Shown: positions 26,123 through 34,384 of the stretch, piece after piece
Layout: every line of letters begins with the position of its first letter
Numbering within the stretch: position 1 is the stretch's first letter
Origin: Cellulosimicrobium terreum
Lineage (GTDB): Bacteria; Actinomycetota; Actinomycetes; Actinomycetales; Cellulomonadaceae
Reading direction: 5' to 3'
NCBI GenBank assembly: GCA_014803435.1
Contig: JACYFD010000008.1
Coordinates: 1-64,000 of the forward strand
Length of the DNA stretch: 64,000 nt
Notes under the pieces: model-generated
Seen by the model: only the letters and a program-made list of their open reading frames with translations
Told to the model about the DNA's origin: nothing
Databases searched by the model: none
Program-made: the position numbers and the translations under genes

Positions 26123-28252
26123 GTGACGACGACCTCCGCTGAGTCCAGCTACACCGCTCGGCACCTGTCCGTGCTCGAGGGGCTCGAGGCGGTGCGCAAG
26201 CGCCCGGGCATGTACATCGGCTCGACCGACTCGCGCGGCCTCATGCACTGCATGTGGGAGATCATCGACAACTCCGTCGACGAGGCGCTCGCGGGCAACT
26301 GCTCGCACATCCGCGTGGTCCTGCACGCCGACACGTCGGTGACGGTGGAGGACGACGGGCGCGGCATCCCGGTCGACATCGAGCCCAAGACGGGCCTCAC
26401 GGGGGTCGAGGTCGTCTTCACCAAGCTGCACGCGGGTGGCAAGTTCGGCGGCGGTTCGTACACCGCGTCCGGTGGTCTGCACGGCGTGGGCGCGTCGGTC
26501 GTCAACGCGCTGTCCTCACGCCTCGACGTGGAGGTGGACCGCGGGGGGAAGACGCACCGGATGACGTTCCACCGGGGTGAGCCCGGGTTCTTCACCGACC
26601 CGAGGACTGGACCGACCCCGGACGCGCCGTTCGAGCCGTTCGTCAGCCGGTCGGAGCTCGCGGTCGTCGGCAAGGTCCGCCGCGGGGTCACCGGTACGCG
26701 CGTGCGCTACTGGGCCGACCGTCAGGTCTTCCCCAAGAGCGCGGTCTTCTCCTACGACGAGCTCGTCACGCGCGTGCGGCAGACGACGTTCCTCGTCCCG
26801 GGTCTCGAGATCACCGTGCGCGACGAGCGCGGCCTGCCGGGCACGCCGGGCGAGGAAGGCCCGCACGAGGAGACGTTCGTCCACACCGGCGGGTCGGTGG
26901 ACTTCGTCGAGTTCCTCGCTCCCGACACGCCCGTCACCGCGACCTGGCACCTCACCGGCACCGGCTCGTTCACGGAGACGGTCCCGGTGCTCGACGACCG
27001 GGGCCACATGTCGCCGCAGGCGGTGCAGCGCGAGTGCGAGGTCGACGTGGCGCTGCGTTGGGGCGGGGGCTACGAGACCGAGGTGCGCAGCTTCGTCAAC
27101 ATCATCGCGACGCCCAAGGGCGGCTCTCACCTCGGCGGGTTCGAGCAGGGCCTGCTCAAGGTGGTGCGCAAGCAGGTCGAGACCAACGCCCGGCGTCTCA
27201 AGGTCTCGACCAGGGACGCCTCGGAGCGCATCGAGAAGGACGACGTCCTCGCGGGGCTCACCGCGGTCGTCACGGTCCGGCTCGCGGAGCCGCAGTTCGA
27301 GGGCCAGACCAAGGAGGTGCTCGGTACGGCGCCCGTGCGGGCGATCGTCTCCCGGGTCGTCGAGAAGGAGCTCGGCGCCGTCCTCACCTCGACCAAGCGC
27401 GACGAGAAGACGCAGGCGTCGCTCCTGCTCGACAAGGTCGTCGCCGAGATGCGCGCGCGCATCACGGCGCGCAAGCAGAAGGAGATCTCGCGGCGCAAGA
27501 ACGCCCTCGAGACGTCTTCCCTGCCCGCGAAGCTGGTCGACTGCCGCAGTGACGACGTCGGGCGCAGCGAGCTGTTCATCGTCGAGGGGGACAGCGCGCT
27601 CGGCACCGCGCGGCTGGCCCGCAGCTCCGACTTCCAGGCTCTCCTGCCTATCCGCGGCAAGATCCTCAACGTCCAGAAGGCGTCGGTGAGCGACATGCTC
27701 CGCAACGCGGAGTGCACGGCGATCATCCAGGTGCTGGGTGCGGGCTCGGGACGGTCGTTCGACCTCGAGGCCGCGCGCTACGGCAGGATCGTGCTGATGA
27801 CGGACGCCGACGTCGACGGCGCGCACATCCGCACCCTCCTGCTCACGCTCTTCTACCGCTACATGAAGCCGCTGGTCGAGGCCGGGCGGGTGTTCGCCGC
27901 GGTGCCGCCGTTGCACCGCGTCGAGGTCATCGGCGCGGGTCGCCGCAAGAACGAGTACATCTACACCTACTCGGAGGCCGAGCTCGCCGCCACGCTGAAG
28001 AAGCTCGACCGCACCGGCCGTCGGTACAAGGACGACATCCAGCGGTACAAGGGCCTGGGGGAGATGGACGCCGACCAGCTGGCGGAGACCACCATGGATC
28101 CGCGCCACCGCACCCTGCGCCGCGTCACGGCGGAGCACGCGGAGGCGGCAGAGCACGTGTTCAACCTGCTCATGGGCAGCGACGTCGCGCCGCGCAAGGA
28201 CTTCATCGTCGCCGGTGCCGCAGGCCTGGACACCGCGCGCATCGACACATGA
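26123..28252 (+). CDS. parE: DNA topoisomerase IV subunit B (GyrB-like)
   Basis: A 709-residue type IIA topoisomerase ATPase subunit. The GHKL ATPase has EIIDNSVDEALAGNC, VEDDGRGIPVD, and GGKFGGGSYTASGGLHGVG (ATP lid); the TOPRIM domain has ELFIVEGDSALGTA and LMTDADVDGAHIRTLLLT; the C-terminus has RYKGLGEMDADQLAETTMDP. Its place close behind the principal sigma gene matches the second gyrB-like (parE) gene of Streptomyces and related genera rather than the dnaA-linked gyrB. The partner parC is not in the window. The GTG start at 26123 (VTTTSAESSYTARHLSVLEG) fits family alignment; longer in-frame codons upstream are spurious. Confidence 0.93.
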   Translation: MTTTSAESSYTARHLSVLEGLEAVRKRPGMYIGSTDSRGLMHCMWEIIDNSVDEALAGNCSHIRVVLHADTSVTVEDDGRGIPVDIEPKTGLTGVEVVFTKLHAGGKFGGGSYTASGGLHGVGASVVNALSSRLDVEVDRGGKTHRMTFHRGEPGFFTDPRTGPTPDAPFEPFVSRSELAVVGKVRRGVTGTRVRYWADRQVFPKSAVFSYDELVTRVRQTTFLVPGLEITVRDERGLPGTPGEEGPHEETFVHTGGSVDFVEFLAPDTPVTATWHLTGTGSFTETVPVLDDRGHMSPQAVQRECEVDVALRWGGGYETEVRSFVNIIATPKGGSHLGGFEQGLLKVVRKQVETNARRLKVSTRDASERIEKDDVLAGLTAVVTVRLAEPQFEGQTKEVLGTAPVRAIVSRVVEKELGAVLTSTKRDEKTQASLLLDKVVAEMRARITARKQKEISRRKNALETSSLPAKLVDCRSDDVGRSELFIVEGDSALGTARLARSSDFQALLPIRGKILNVQKASVSDMLRNAECTAIIQVLGAGSGRSFDLEAARYGRIVLMTDADVDGAHIRTLLLTLFYRYMKPLVEAGRVFAAVPPLHRVEVIGAGRRKNEYIYTYSEAELAATLKKLDRTGRRYKDDIQRYKGLGEMDADQLAETTMDPRHRTLRRVTAEHAEAAEHVFNLLMGSDVAPRKDFIVAGAAGLDTARIDT

Positions 28253-28313
28253 GGTGCGTCCCGGCAGGTGGGCGGCCGCTCGCTGCCCCGCGTGCGCGCC
28301 TAGACTTGCGGCC

Positions 28314-28757
28314 GTGACTCTCCCCGCCACCCGGACCGGCGCCCTCGCGCGCGTCGCCACCGGCCTGACCGCTCTGCTCCTCACCTCCGGCCTGCTGAGC
28401 GCCTGCGCCGAGGGCTCCGACAGCCCCGGTGCGTCCGCGACCTCGTCGGCGGCCCAGGAGGCCACGACCGAGCCGGAGGACGACACCGCGACGACGTCCG
28501 CCGAGTCCGCCGGCATCGGGTACACCGGTGAGGACGGCCGCACCGCGCTCGAGCTGCTGCAGACGGCCGACCCGTCCGTCGAGGTGTCGGGCGAGGGCGA
28601 CCAGGCGTACGTCGTCGGGATCGGTGGGTACACCGCCGACGAGTCGAAGAACGAGTTCTGGGCCCTGTACGTCAACGGCGAGCAGGCTCAGGTGGGCGCC
28701 GGTGCGCTCGAGACCACGGACGGAGATGAGATCGAGTGGAAGCTCGAGACCTACTGA
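28314..28757 (+). CDS. DUF4430-type lipoprotein
   Basis: A 147-residue exported protein with signal peptide and lipobox (LTSGLLSAC), a Thr/Glu/Ala-rich linker, and a C-terminal DUF4430-like domain (GEDGRTALELLQTADPSVEV, VVGIGGYTADESKNEFWALY, LETTDGDEIEWKLETY). DUF4430 domains resemble the small domain of transcobalamin-type binders, and some occur with cobalamin uptake. The next gene encodes a membrane protein resembling small ECF-type substrate-binding units, overlapping by 22 nt, so the two may act together in uptake of a small molecule; this is inference. Confidence 0.82.
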   Translation: MTLPATRTGALARVATGLTALLLTSGLLSACAEGSDSPGASATSSAAQEATTEPEDDTATTSAESAGIGYTGEDGRTALELLQTADPSVEVSGEGDQAYVVGIGGYTADESKNEFWALYVNGEQAQVGAGALETTDGDEIEWKLETY

Positions 28758-29320
28758 CCCGCTGGTGGCGGCCTGCGATCGTCCTGACCGTCGCGGCGCT
28801 CGCGGTCGTGTGGCGCCTGGTCCGTGAGGACCTGGGTGCGCCGCCCAACCTGGAGCTTGTGACGGCCGCGACGTTCGTCGCGGCGGTGCTGCTGCGCTCC
28901 CGCTGGGCGTTCGTCGTGCCGCTCGTGGTGACGGTCGTCTCGGACCTCGTCATGGGGAACACGTCGATCGCGCTGTTCACGTGGAGTGCGTGGGCCATCA
29001 TCGGGATCTCCGCCTACCTGGTGCGCGACACCACGGGCTGGAGGCGGATCGGCGCGGGCGCCGCGTTCGGCGTCGGCGGGTCGCTGTTCTTCTACCTCTG
29101 GACCAACTTCGGCGTCTGGTTCCAGGGCCGCGGAACCTGGTACCCCGCCGGGTGGGACGGCCTCATGGCGAGCTACGTCGCCGGGCTGCCGTTCCTGCGG
29201 ACCATGCTGGTCGGTAATCTCGTCCTGGTCCCGCTCGCCGCGGCCGGCACGCTGCTCGTCGAGCGGCTGGAGCGGCACGCTCACCTTGTCAGCGGAGCTG
29301 TTCGGCCAGCGCGAGGATGA
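28736..29320 (+). CDS. DUF6580-like integral membrane protein
   Basis: A 194-residue protein with about five to six transmembrane segments (for example WWRPAIVLTVAALAVVWRL, TAATFVAAVLLRSRWAFVVPL, VVTVVSDLVMGN, AAFGVGGSLFFYLWTNFGVW). The DLVMGN and FFYLWTNFGVW segments and the small size resemble DUF6580/ECF-S-like putative transport proteins. It starts at a GTG inside the 3' end of the DUF4430 gene (22-nt overlap, so coupled). Its 3' end overlaps the convergent VOC gene by 32 nt. The substrate is unknown. Confidence 0.8.
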   Translation: MEARDLLTRWWRPAIVLTVAALAVVWRLVREDLGAPPNLELVTAATFVAAVLLRSRWAFVVPLVVTVVSDLVMGNTSIALFTWSAWAIIGISAYLVRDTTGWRRIGAGAAFGVGGSLFFYLWTNFGVWFQGRGTWYPAGWDGLMASYVAGLPFLRTMLVGNLVLVPLAAAGTLLVERLERHAHLVSGAVRPARG

Positions 29321-29729
29321 TCCCGCCCGGCCCGCGCAGGTAGCAGAGCCGGTAGACGTTCTCGTACTGGACGATCTCGCCGAGCAGCTCGGCGCCGTGC
29401 CCGCGGAGACGCTCGACCGTGTCGTCGACGTCGTCGACGGCGAACATCACGCGGTGCAGACCCAACGTGTTGGGCGGCGTCCCGGCGAGGCCTGCATCGA
29501 TCAGGGCCGGGGAGCGGTAGGTGGTGAGCTCGAGCCGACCTGCGCCGTCGGGCACACGCATCATCGCGATCTCCGACCGCATGTCGTCCAGCCCGACGAC
29601 GCGCTCCGCCCACCGCCCCTCGATCTCTGCCCGGTCCTCGAGCTCCATCCCGAGCTCGGTGAAGAACGCCACCGCCGCGTCGAGGTCGTCGACCACGATG
29701 GCGACGTTGTCCATCCGCTGGATCGTCAT
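29289..29729 (-). CDS. VOC (glyoxalase/bleomycin resistance-like) family protein
   Basis: A 146-residue protein of the vicinal oxygen chelate fold. Two beta-alpha-beta-beta-beta units are visible (MDNVAIVVDDLDAAVAFFTE and LGLHRVMFAVDDVDDTVERL), with possible metal ligands in LHRVMF and the final GGIILALAEQL strand. It may be a lyase, dioxygenase or binding protein; substrate cannot be assigned. The ATG at 29729 has a G-rich stretch just upstream; M at 29714 is an alternative. Confidence 0.88.
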   Translation of the reverse strand: MTIQRMDNVAIVVDDLDAAVAFFTELGMELEDRAEIEGRWAERVVGLDDMRSEIAMMRVPDGAGRLELTTYRSPALIDAGLAGTPPNTLGLHRVMFAVDDVDDTVERLRGHGAELLGEIVQYENVYRLCYLRGPGGIILALAEQLR

Positions 29730-29783
29730 CCCCCGATCGTAGGATGCGAGACTGTCGGAGCGACCCGAGCAGAGGAGACCCCC

Positions 29784-30251
29784 ATGGCCAGACACCGGAT
29801 CTTCGGGATGAGCTTCGCCCGCATCTACGCGCTCTACGTGACCAAGGTGGAGCGCAAGGGGCATGGCACGGACCAGCTGGACCAGGTCATCTCCTGGCTC
29901 ACCGGCTACGACGAGGCCGGTCTGGAGAAGGTGATCGCGGACGAGATCGACCTCGAGACGTTCTTCGACCAGGCGCCCGTGTGGAACCCGAACGCCTCCC
30001 TCATCACCGGCGTCATCTGCGGCATCCGCGTCGAGGACATCGAGGACCCGCTCATGCAGAAGGTCCGCTACCTGGACAAGCTGGTCGACGAGGTCGCGCG
30101 CGGCAAGAAGATGACGTCCATCCTGCGCGGGGAGCCGACGGCCGCCCGGCAGTCCCGTTCGAGTCCTGCGCCGGGCGGCGCGAGGTGTCAGGCGCCGCGC
30201 GCGGGATCGCTCATGTCGCCCGTCCCGGGCGTGCCGTCAGCGAGGCCGTAG
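29784..30251 (+). CDS. DUF2200 family protein with a C-terminal extension
   Basis: The first 115 or so residues match DUF2200 closely (MARHRIFGMSFARIYALYVT, VISWLTGYDEAGLEKVI, FFDQAPVWNPNASLITGVIC, LMQKVRYLDKLVDEVARGKK). The family function is unknown. The usual stop near MTSILRG is missing, and about 36 additional Pro/Ser/Arg-rich residues run on, overlapping the 3' end of the convergent reductase gene by 64 nt. The extension looks like read-through after loss of the original stop. The ATG at 29784 has GAGGAG upstream. Confidence 0.85.
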   Translation: MARHRIFGMSFARIYALYVTKVERKGHGTDQLDQVISWLTGYDEAGLEKVIADEIDLETFFDQAPVWNPNASLITGVICGIRVEDIEDPLMQKVRYLDKLVDEVARGKKMTSILRGEPTAARQSRSSPAPGGARCQAPRAGSLMSPVPGVPSARP

Positions 30252-30823
30252 CGCAGGAGCACGGTGCCCGAGGGCCCGGCCGCGGGCGGTTCGAGGAGGG
30301 TGAGGTTGGTGGGGACGGCGCCGCCGTCGAACACCTGCTTGCCCACCCCGAGCACGATGGGGTGGACCCACAGGTCGAGGCGGTCGAACAGGTGCTCGCG
30401 GAGCAGCGACTGCACCAGGTTCAGGCTGCCGACGACCTTGACGTGCTCGTGCCGGTCGCGGACCTCGCGGATCGCCGTGGCCAGGTCCGGACCGAGCTGT
30501 GTCGACCCGGCCCACGACAGGTCGGGCGTGCCGCGCGACGCGACGTACTTGGGGATGCGGTTGAAGAGCGTCGCGATGTCGTCGTCCGCTCCGCCCTCCT
30601 GGTGCGGCCAGTAGGAGGCGAAGATGTCGTACGTGCGACGGCCGAGCAGCAGGGCGTCAGAGCCCTCGTAGGCAGCGTCGATCTGCGCGCCGGCGACCTC
30701 GTCGATCAGCGGCGCCTGCCAGCCGCCGAACGGGAACCCGTTCTCCGGGTCCTCCTCCGGCCCGCCGGGCGCCTGCCCGACGAGGTCCAGGGTCGTGAAC
30801 AGCTCGATCTCAATGCGTCCCAT
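30188..30823 (-). CDS. Dihydrofolate reductase-like (RibD C-terminal domain) protein
   Basis: A 211-residue NADPH-dependent reductase-fold protein. Motifs include LFTTLDLVGQAPG, DALLLGRRTYDIFASYW, ATAIREVRDRHEHVKVVGSL and HPIVLGVGKQVFDGG, as in the DHFR/RibD-C group of small accessory reductases. These enzymes are rarely the essential folate reductase, and the substrate is unknown. The ATG at 30823 has GAGAGG upstream. Its 3' end overlaps the DUF2200 extension. Confidence 0.9.
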   Translation of the reverse strand: MGRIEIELFTTLDLVGQAPGGPEEDPENGFPFGGWQAPLIDEVAGAQIDAAYEGSDALLLGRRTYDIFASYWPHQEGGADDDIATLFNRIPKYVASRGTPDLSWAGSTQLGPDLATAIREVRDRHEHVKVVGSLNLVQSLLREHLFDRLDLWVHPIVLGVGKQVFDGGAVPTNLTLLEPPAAGPSGTVLLRYGLADGTPGTGDMSDPARGA

Positions 30824-30939
30824 GGGTCCTCTCCCGTTGAGCTCGTCACCCGGTCGTGGAGTAGACCGGCGTGCGCGGCAGAACTCATCGCGCGCGGCGC
30901 GCCAGGAAGCGGAAAGGCATCGGGGACGTCCCTGATGGC

Positions 30940-31543
30940 GTCTCGGGGCCAGATCAGGGCGGATACCTGATCCGCAGCGCTTGGTCCCCGGCGATCGCGG
31001 CGCTCGCCCTGGTGCGGCGCAGCCTGGGGCTCGCCGGTGTGCGGGCATGTGCTGCCGGCGATGCTCGCGGTGCTCGCCGTCGGTCCGGTCGAGGAGATCG
31101 GCTGGCGCGGCTACGCCTTGCCTCTGCTGCAGCGCCGGTTCACCCCGCTGATCGCGAGCCTGGTCCTGGGCGCGCTCTGGGGGCTGTGGCACCTGCCCGC
31201 GTTCCTGTTCAGCGGGACCGCGCAGGGAGGGTGGTCGGTCTGGCCGTTCCTGCTCGGCGCGCTGGCGCTGTCCGTCCTCATGACGGGGATGTTCAACGCG
31301 TCCCGCGGCAGCATCCTCATTCCCGTGCTCGTCCACTTCCAGCTCAACGGCCCGGCCTGGCCCGAGGGGCATCCGTGGGAGAACGACGTGTTCGCCGCGG
31401 CCGTGGTGGCGCTGGTCGTCTGGAAGCGGGACCTGTTCCTGCGTCGTGACCACGCGGCCACCGAGCTGGTTCGTCACGCCGCACGACGTACCCGACCGCG
31501 GCGCCACCCGAGCGACCGTGACGCTCGGGTGACGCCGCAGTGA
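30940..31543 (+). pseudogene. Decayed CPBP (CAAX-like) intramembrane protease
   Basis: An open frame beginning at GTG 31037 encodes 168 residues with the CPBP core: VGPVEEIGWRGYALPLLQRR (the EExxxR motif) and GALWGLWHLPAFLF (the FxxxH-like motif), plus the final N/H helices (MTGMFNAS, VLVHFQLNG). The N-terminal transmembrane half is missing; full-length members have about 250-300 residues. Just upstream, in a different frame (30950-31025), lies YLIRSAWSPAIAALALVRR, which resembles the family's earlier helix. A deletion with frameshift therefore broke the gene. It sits at the left border of the injection-system locus. Confidence 0.7.
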
Positions 31544-31565
31544 CGGCGATACCGGAGGCTCGACG
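31518..31565 (+). promoter_or_regulatory. Three-repeat SARP-type operator upstream of the sheath operon
   Basis: GTGACGC (31518-31524), GTGACGC (31529-31535) and GTGACGG (31540-31546) recur at an exact 11-bp period, one helical turn. After 11 nt comes AGGCTCGACG (31556-31565). The same four-part arrangement with identical spacing precedes the minus-strand CIS operon (55928-55975). Tandem repeats at 11-bp spacing are the classic site for SARP regulators, and a SARP gene lies at 56093. The sheath ATG is 38 nt further on. Confidence 0.8.
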
Positions 31566-31603
31566 TACGGACGGTCGTCCCGCCGGCGTCGAAGGAGCCA
31601 CCC

Positions 31604-33151
31604 ATGACCATCACTCCCACCCACCCGGGTGTCTACATCACCGAGGTGCCGAGCGGGAACCGCGCGATCACGGGTGTCGCGACGTCGATCACGGCGTTCG
31701 TGGGCCCGGCGGACCGTGGGCCCGCAAACGAACCGGTGCAGATCAGCAGCCTCGCCGACTTCGACCGCCGGTTCGGCGGCCTGGCGCGCAACAGCGGTCT
31801 CGGCTACGCGGTGCGGGACTTCTACCTCAACGGCGGGGGTCGCGCCATCGTCGTGCGGATAGCGGCCGCCGACGCGCAGACCGCGACCCTGGAGGTCGGC
31901 GACGTCACCCTGGAGGCCGCCGGACCGGGCGAGTGGGCCAACACCCTCGAGGTGGAGGTGCAGCACCTGCCCGACCCGGAGGCCGCCGAGGTGGCCGAGT
32001 CCCAGGGCGCCGGGATCGAGGGCGGCGACCTGTTCACCCTGATCGTGCGGGAGGCCCCGGGCGCGGAGCCTTCCGAGGTGTTCCGCAACGTCACCATGCT
32101 CGATGGTCCACGGCGTGTGGACCGGGTGCTGGAGGCGTCGTTGCTGGTCCAGGCCGTGGCGGTCCCGGACGCCGGCAACCCCCGTCCGCCCGCTGCCACG
32201 GTGACGGTCGCTGCGGGCGACGAGGGTGCCTCAGGATCCACGATCGTCGCCACCGACTACGCGAGCGCGGCCCTCCAGTCGTCGCGGGGAGGGATCTTCG
32301 CGCTCGAGGACGCGGACCTCGTCAACATCATCGTCCTGCCGCCTCCCACCCCCGGTGGGGCTCTGCCCGCCGCGGTGTGGCCGGAGGCTCTCGCCTACGC
32401 GGTGACGCGGCGCGCGTTCCTCGTCGTCGACCCGCCGCCGGACACGACGCCTGCCGACGCCGCGACGTTCGCGGCCGACAGCGGTCTGACAGGCATCGCC
32501 GCCCGCAACGCCGCTCTCTACTACCCACGGGTCCGGCACGCAGACCCGCTGCGCGGCGGGACGATCGGGACGTTCGCCCCGGGTGGTGTCGTCGCGGGGG
32601 TCATGGCACGGACCGACGGCGCCCGCGGGGTCTGGAAGGCTCCCGCCGGTCTGGAGGCCGCGATGACCGGCGTCGTCGACCTGGAACGACACCTCACGAA
32701 CGACGAGAACGGCGACCTCAACCCGCGCGGGATCAACGCGCTGCGCACGTTCCGCGACGCCGGGTCCGTGGTCTGGGGAGCTCGCACCCTGCGAGGTGCG
32801 GACGTGCTGGCCGACGAGTACGGGTACGTGCCGGTACGACGGTTCGCCCTGTTCCTCGAGGAGAGCCTGTTCCGGGGCACCCAGTGGGTCGTGTTCGAAC
32901 CCAACGACGAACCCCTGTGGGCGCAGATCCGTCTCACGGTGGGCGGGTTCCTGCAGGACCTTTTCCGCAAGGGCGCGTTCCAGGGCCGGACGCCGCGCGA
33001 GGCGTACTTCGTCAAGTGCGACGCCGAGACCACCACCCAGTTCGACATCGACCGCGGGATCGTGAACATTCAGGTCGGGTTCGCACCGCTCAAGCCGGCG
33101 GAGTTCGTCATCGTCTCGGTCCAGCAGAAGACTGCTGCGGCCACCGACTAG
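31604..33151 (+). CDS. CIS tail sheath protein
   Basis: The 515-residue contractile sheath subunit. The N-terminal THPGVYITEVPSGNRAITGV, then GPADRGPANEPVQISSLADF, and the C-terminal block (YGYVPVRRFALFLEESLF, QWVVFEPNDEPLWAQI, YFVKCDAETTT) are the standard phage/CIS sheath domains. Sheath rings surround the tube and shorten on firing to drive it through a membrane. It is first in the plus operon behind the three-repeat operator, with a GAAGGAG ribosome site. Only one sheath gene is present, unlike the several paralogues of the Afp/PVC systems. Confidence 0.96.
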   Translation: MTITPTHPGVYITEVPSGNRAITGVATSITAFVGPADRGPANEPVQISSLADFDRRFGGLARNSGLGYAVRDFYLNGGGRAIVVRIAAADAQTATLEVGDVTLEAAGPGEWANTLEVEVQHLPDPEAAEVAESQGAGIEGGDLFTLIVREAPGAEPSEVFRNVTMLDGPRRVDRVLEASLLVQAVAVPDAGNPRPPAATVTVAAGDEGASGSTIVATDYASAALQSSRGGIFALEDADLVNIIVLPPPTPGGALPAAVWPEALAYAVTRRAFLVVDPPPDTTPADAATFAADSGLTGIAARNAALYYPRVRHADPLRGGTIGTFAPGGVVAGVMARTDGARGVWKAPAGLEAAMTGVVDLERHLTNDENGDLNPRGINALRTFRDAGSVVWGARTLRGADVLADEYGYVPVRRFALFLEESLFRGTQWVVFEPNDEPLWAQIRLTVGGFLQDLFRKGAFQGRTPREAYFVKCDAETTTQFDIDRGIVNIQVGFAPLKPAEFVIVSVQQKTAAATD

Positions 33152-33161
33152 GAGGCATACC

Positions 33162-33680
33162 GTGGCCGAGTTCACCGTCAACGCCACCCGGTTCGACCCA
33201 TACAAGAACTTCAAGTTCCGCGTGAAGTGGGACGGCAGGTACGTGGCCGGCATCAGCAAGGTCAGCGCGCTCAAGAAGACCACCGAGGTGGTGACGCACC
33301 GCGACGGTGCCGACCCGTCGAGCAGCCGCAAGTCGCCCGGTCGCACCGAGTACGAGGCGATCACGCTCGAGCGGGGCATCACGCACGACCCGGAGTTCGA
33401 GAAGTGGTCCGACAAGGTGTGGGGGTTCGGCGCCGGGCTCGGCGCCGAGTCGTCCCTCGCGGACTTCCGCAAGGACGTCATCCTGGAGATGTACAACGAG
33501 GCGGGGCAGCTCGCGCTGGCCTACAAGATCTACCGCTGCTGGGTCTCGGAGTACCAGCCGATGCCCGAGCTGGACGCGAACGCGAACGGCGTGGCGATCG
33601 CGATGCTCAAGCTCGAGAACGAGGGCTGGGAGCGCGATACCGCCGTCGCCGAACCCACCGAACCGACGCTCGAGGCGTGA
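33162..33680 (+). CDS. CIS inner tube protein (gp19/Hcp-like)
   Basis: The 172-residue tube subunit. FDPYKNFKFRVKWDGRYVAG, then SKVSALKKTTEVV, GITHDPEFEKWSDKV and YKIYRCWVSEYQPMPELDAN are the family landmarks. Hexamers stack to form the tube inside the sheath and may hold cargo in the lumen. GTG start with GGAGG upstream, 10 nt after the sheath stop. Its stop codon overlaps the next ATG by 1 nt. Confidence 0.95.
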   Translation: MAEFTVNATRFDPYKNFKFRVKWDGRYVAGISKVSALKKTTEVVTHRDGADPSSSRKSPGRTEYEAITLERGITHDPEFEKWSDKVWGFGAGLGAESSLADFRKDVILEMYNEAGQLALAYKIYRCWVSEYQPMPELDANANGVAIAMLKLENEGWERDTAVAEPTEPTLEA

Positions 33681-34384
33681 TGTCGGGCGACGGCGCCGTC
33701 CTCGCGCTCGCGGAGGCGCTGTCACAGTCGCCCCCGGCGTTGCGCGGTGCCACGCTGCTGGTCGAGGTCGGCCAGGCCGCCGACGTCGACGCGGCGAGCA
33801 CGATCACGCTCGCCCGGGCGGGAGCGGTCGCCCTCGACCTGCTGCGCGACAGCGCCGGCCCGGTGCTGGCCACCGTCCTGACGTGCCCGGGCTGCGCCGA
33901 GCCGCTCGACGTCCCGCTCGTGCTCGACGAGCTCGCCGCGACCACCGCCGTCCCCGACGAGGAGGTCCGGGTCGACGGTGCTGTGGTCCGTGCCCCGACG
34001 ACGGCGGACCTGGTCGCCGCGTCGTCCGCCCCCGACCCGTCCCGGGCGTTGCGGGACCGGTGCGTGCGATGGGAGTCGGACCTGTCGGCGGACCGCCGGG
34101 ACGCGGCCCTGGCCCAGGTCGACGAGGTCGCCGAACGGCTCACGGGCGCGGCGGGGATCAGCCTGCGCCTGGAGTGCCCCGCTTGCGGCGCACCCGTGTC
34201 AGCGGACGTCGACCTGGTCGCCCTGCTCGACGACCGGCTGCAGGGCGACGCCCGTCGGATCGTCGCCGAGGTCGCCACGCTCGCCGCCGCCTTCGGGTGG
34301 TCGGAGGCCGACGTCCTCGCGCTGCCTGCACGCCGTCGTGCCGCCTACCTCGATGCGGCCCGGAACCCGGTGCCGTCCCGATGA
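33680..34384 (+). CDS. CIS-associated zinc-ribbon protein, putative assembly chaperone
   Basis: A 234-residue protein with two CPxC pairs (LTCPGCAEPLDV about residue 74; LECPACGAPVSA about 172) forming a likely zinc ribbon. It ends in LAAAFGWSEADVLALPARRR, AAYLDA. This Cys-plus-FGWSE arrangement is typical of the proteins encoded between tube and cap in Streptomyces-type and other eCIS loci, often listed as T4 baseplate/tail-assembly-like. A chaperone or assembly role is inferred. It is coupled on both sides by 1- and 4-nt overlaps. Confidence 0.75.
   Translation: MSGDGAVLALAEALSQSPPALRGATLLVEVGQAADVDAASTITLARAGAVALDLLRDSAGPVLATVLTCPGCAEPLDVPLVLDELAATTAVPDEEVRVDGAVVRAPTTADLVAASSAPDPSRALRDRCVRWESDLSADRRDAALAQVDEVAERLTGAAGISLRLECPACGAPVSADVDLVALLDDRLQGDARRIVAEVATLAAAFGWSEADVLALPARRRAAYLDAARNPVPSR

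Noticed and set aside
30871-31449. Open frame overlapping the CPBP remnant as an independent gene
   Set aside because: Only a short YLIRSAWSPAIAALALVRR segment is protein-like; the rest is an Arg-rich shadow of the neighbouring frame. It was treated as part of the pseudogene.
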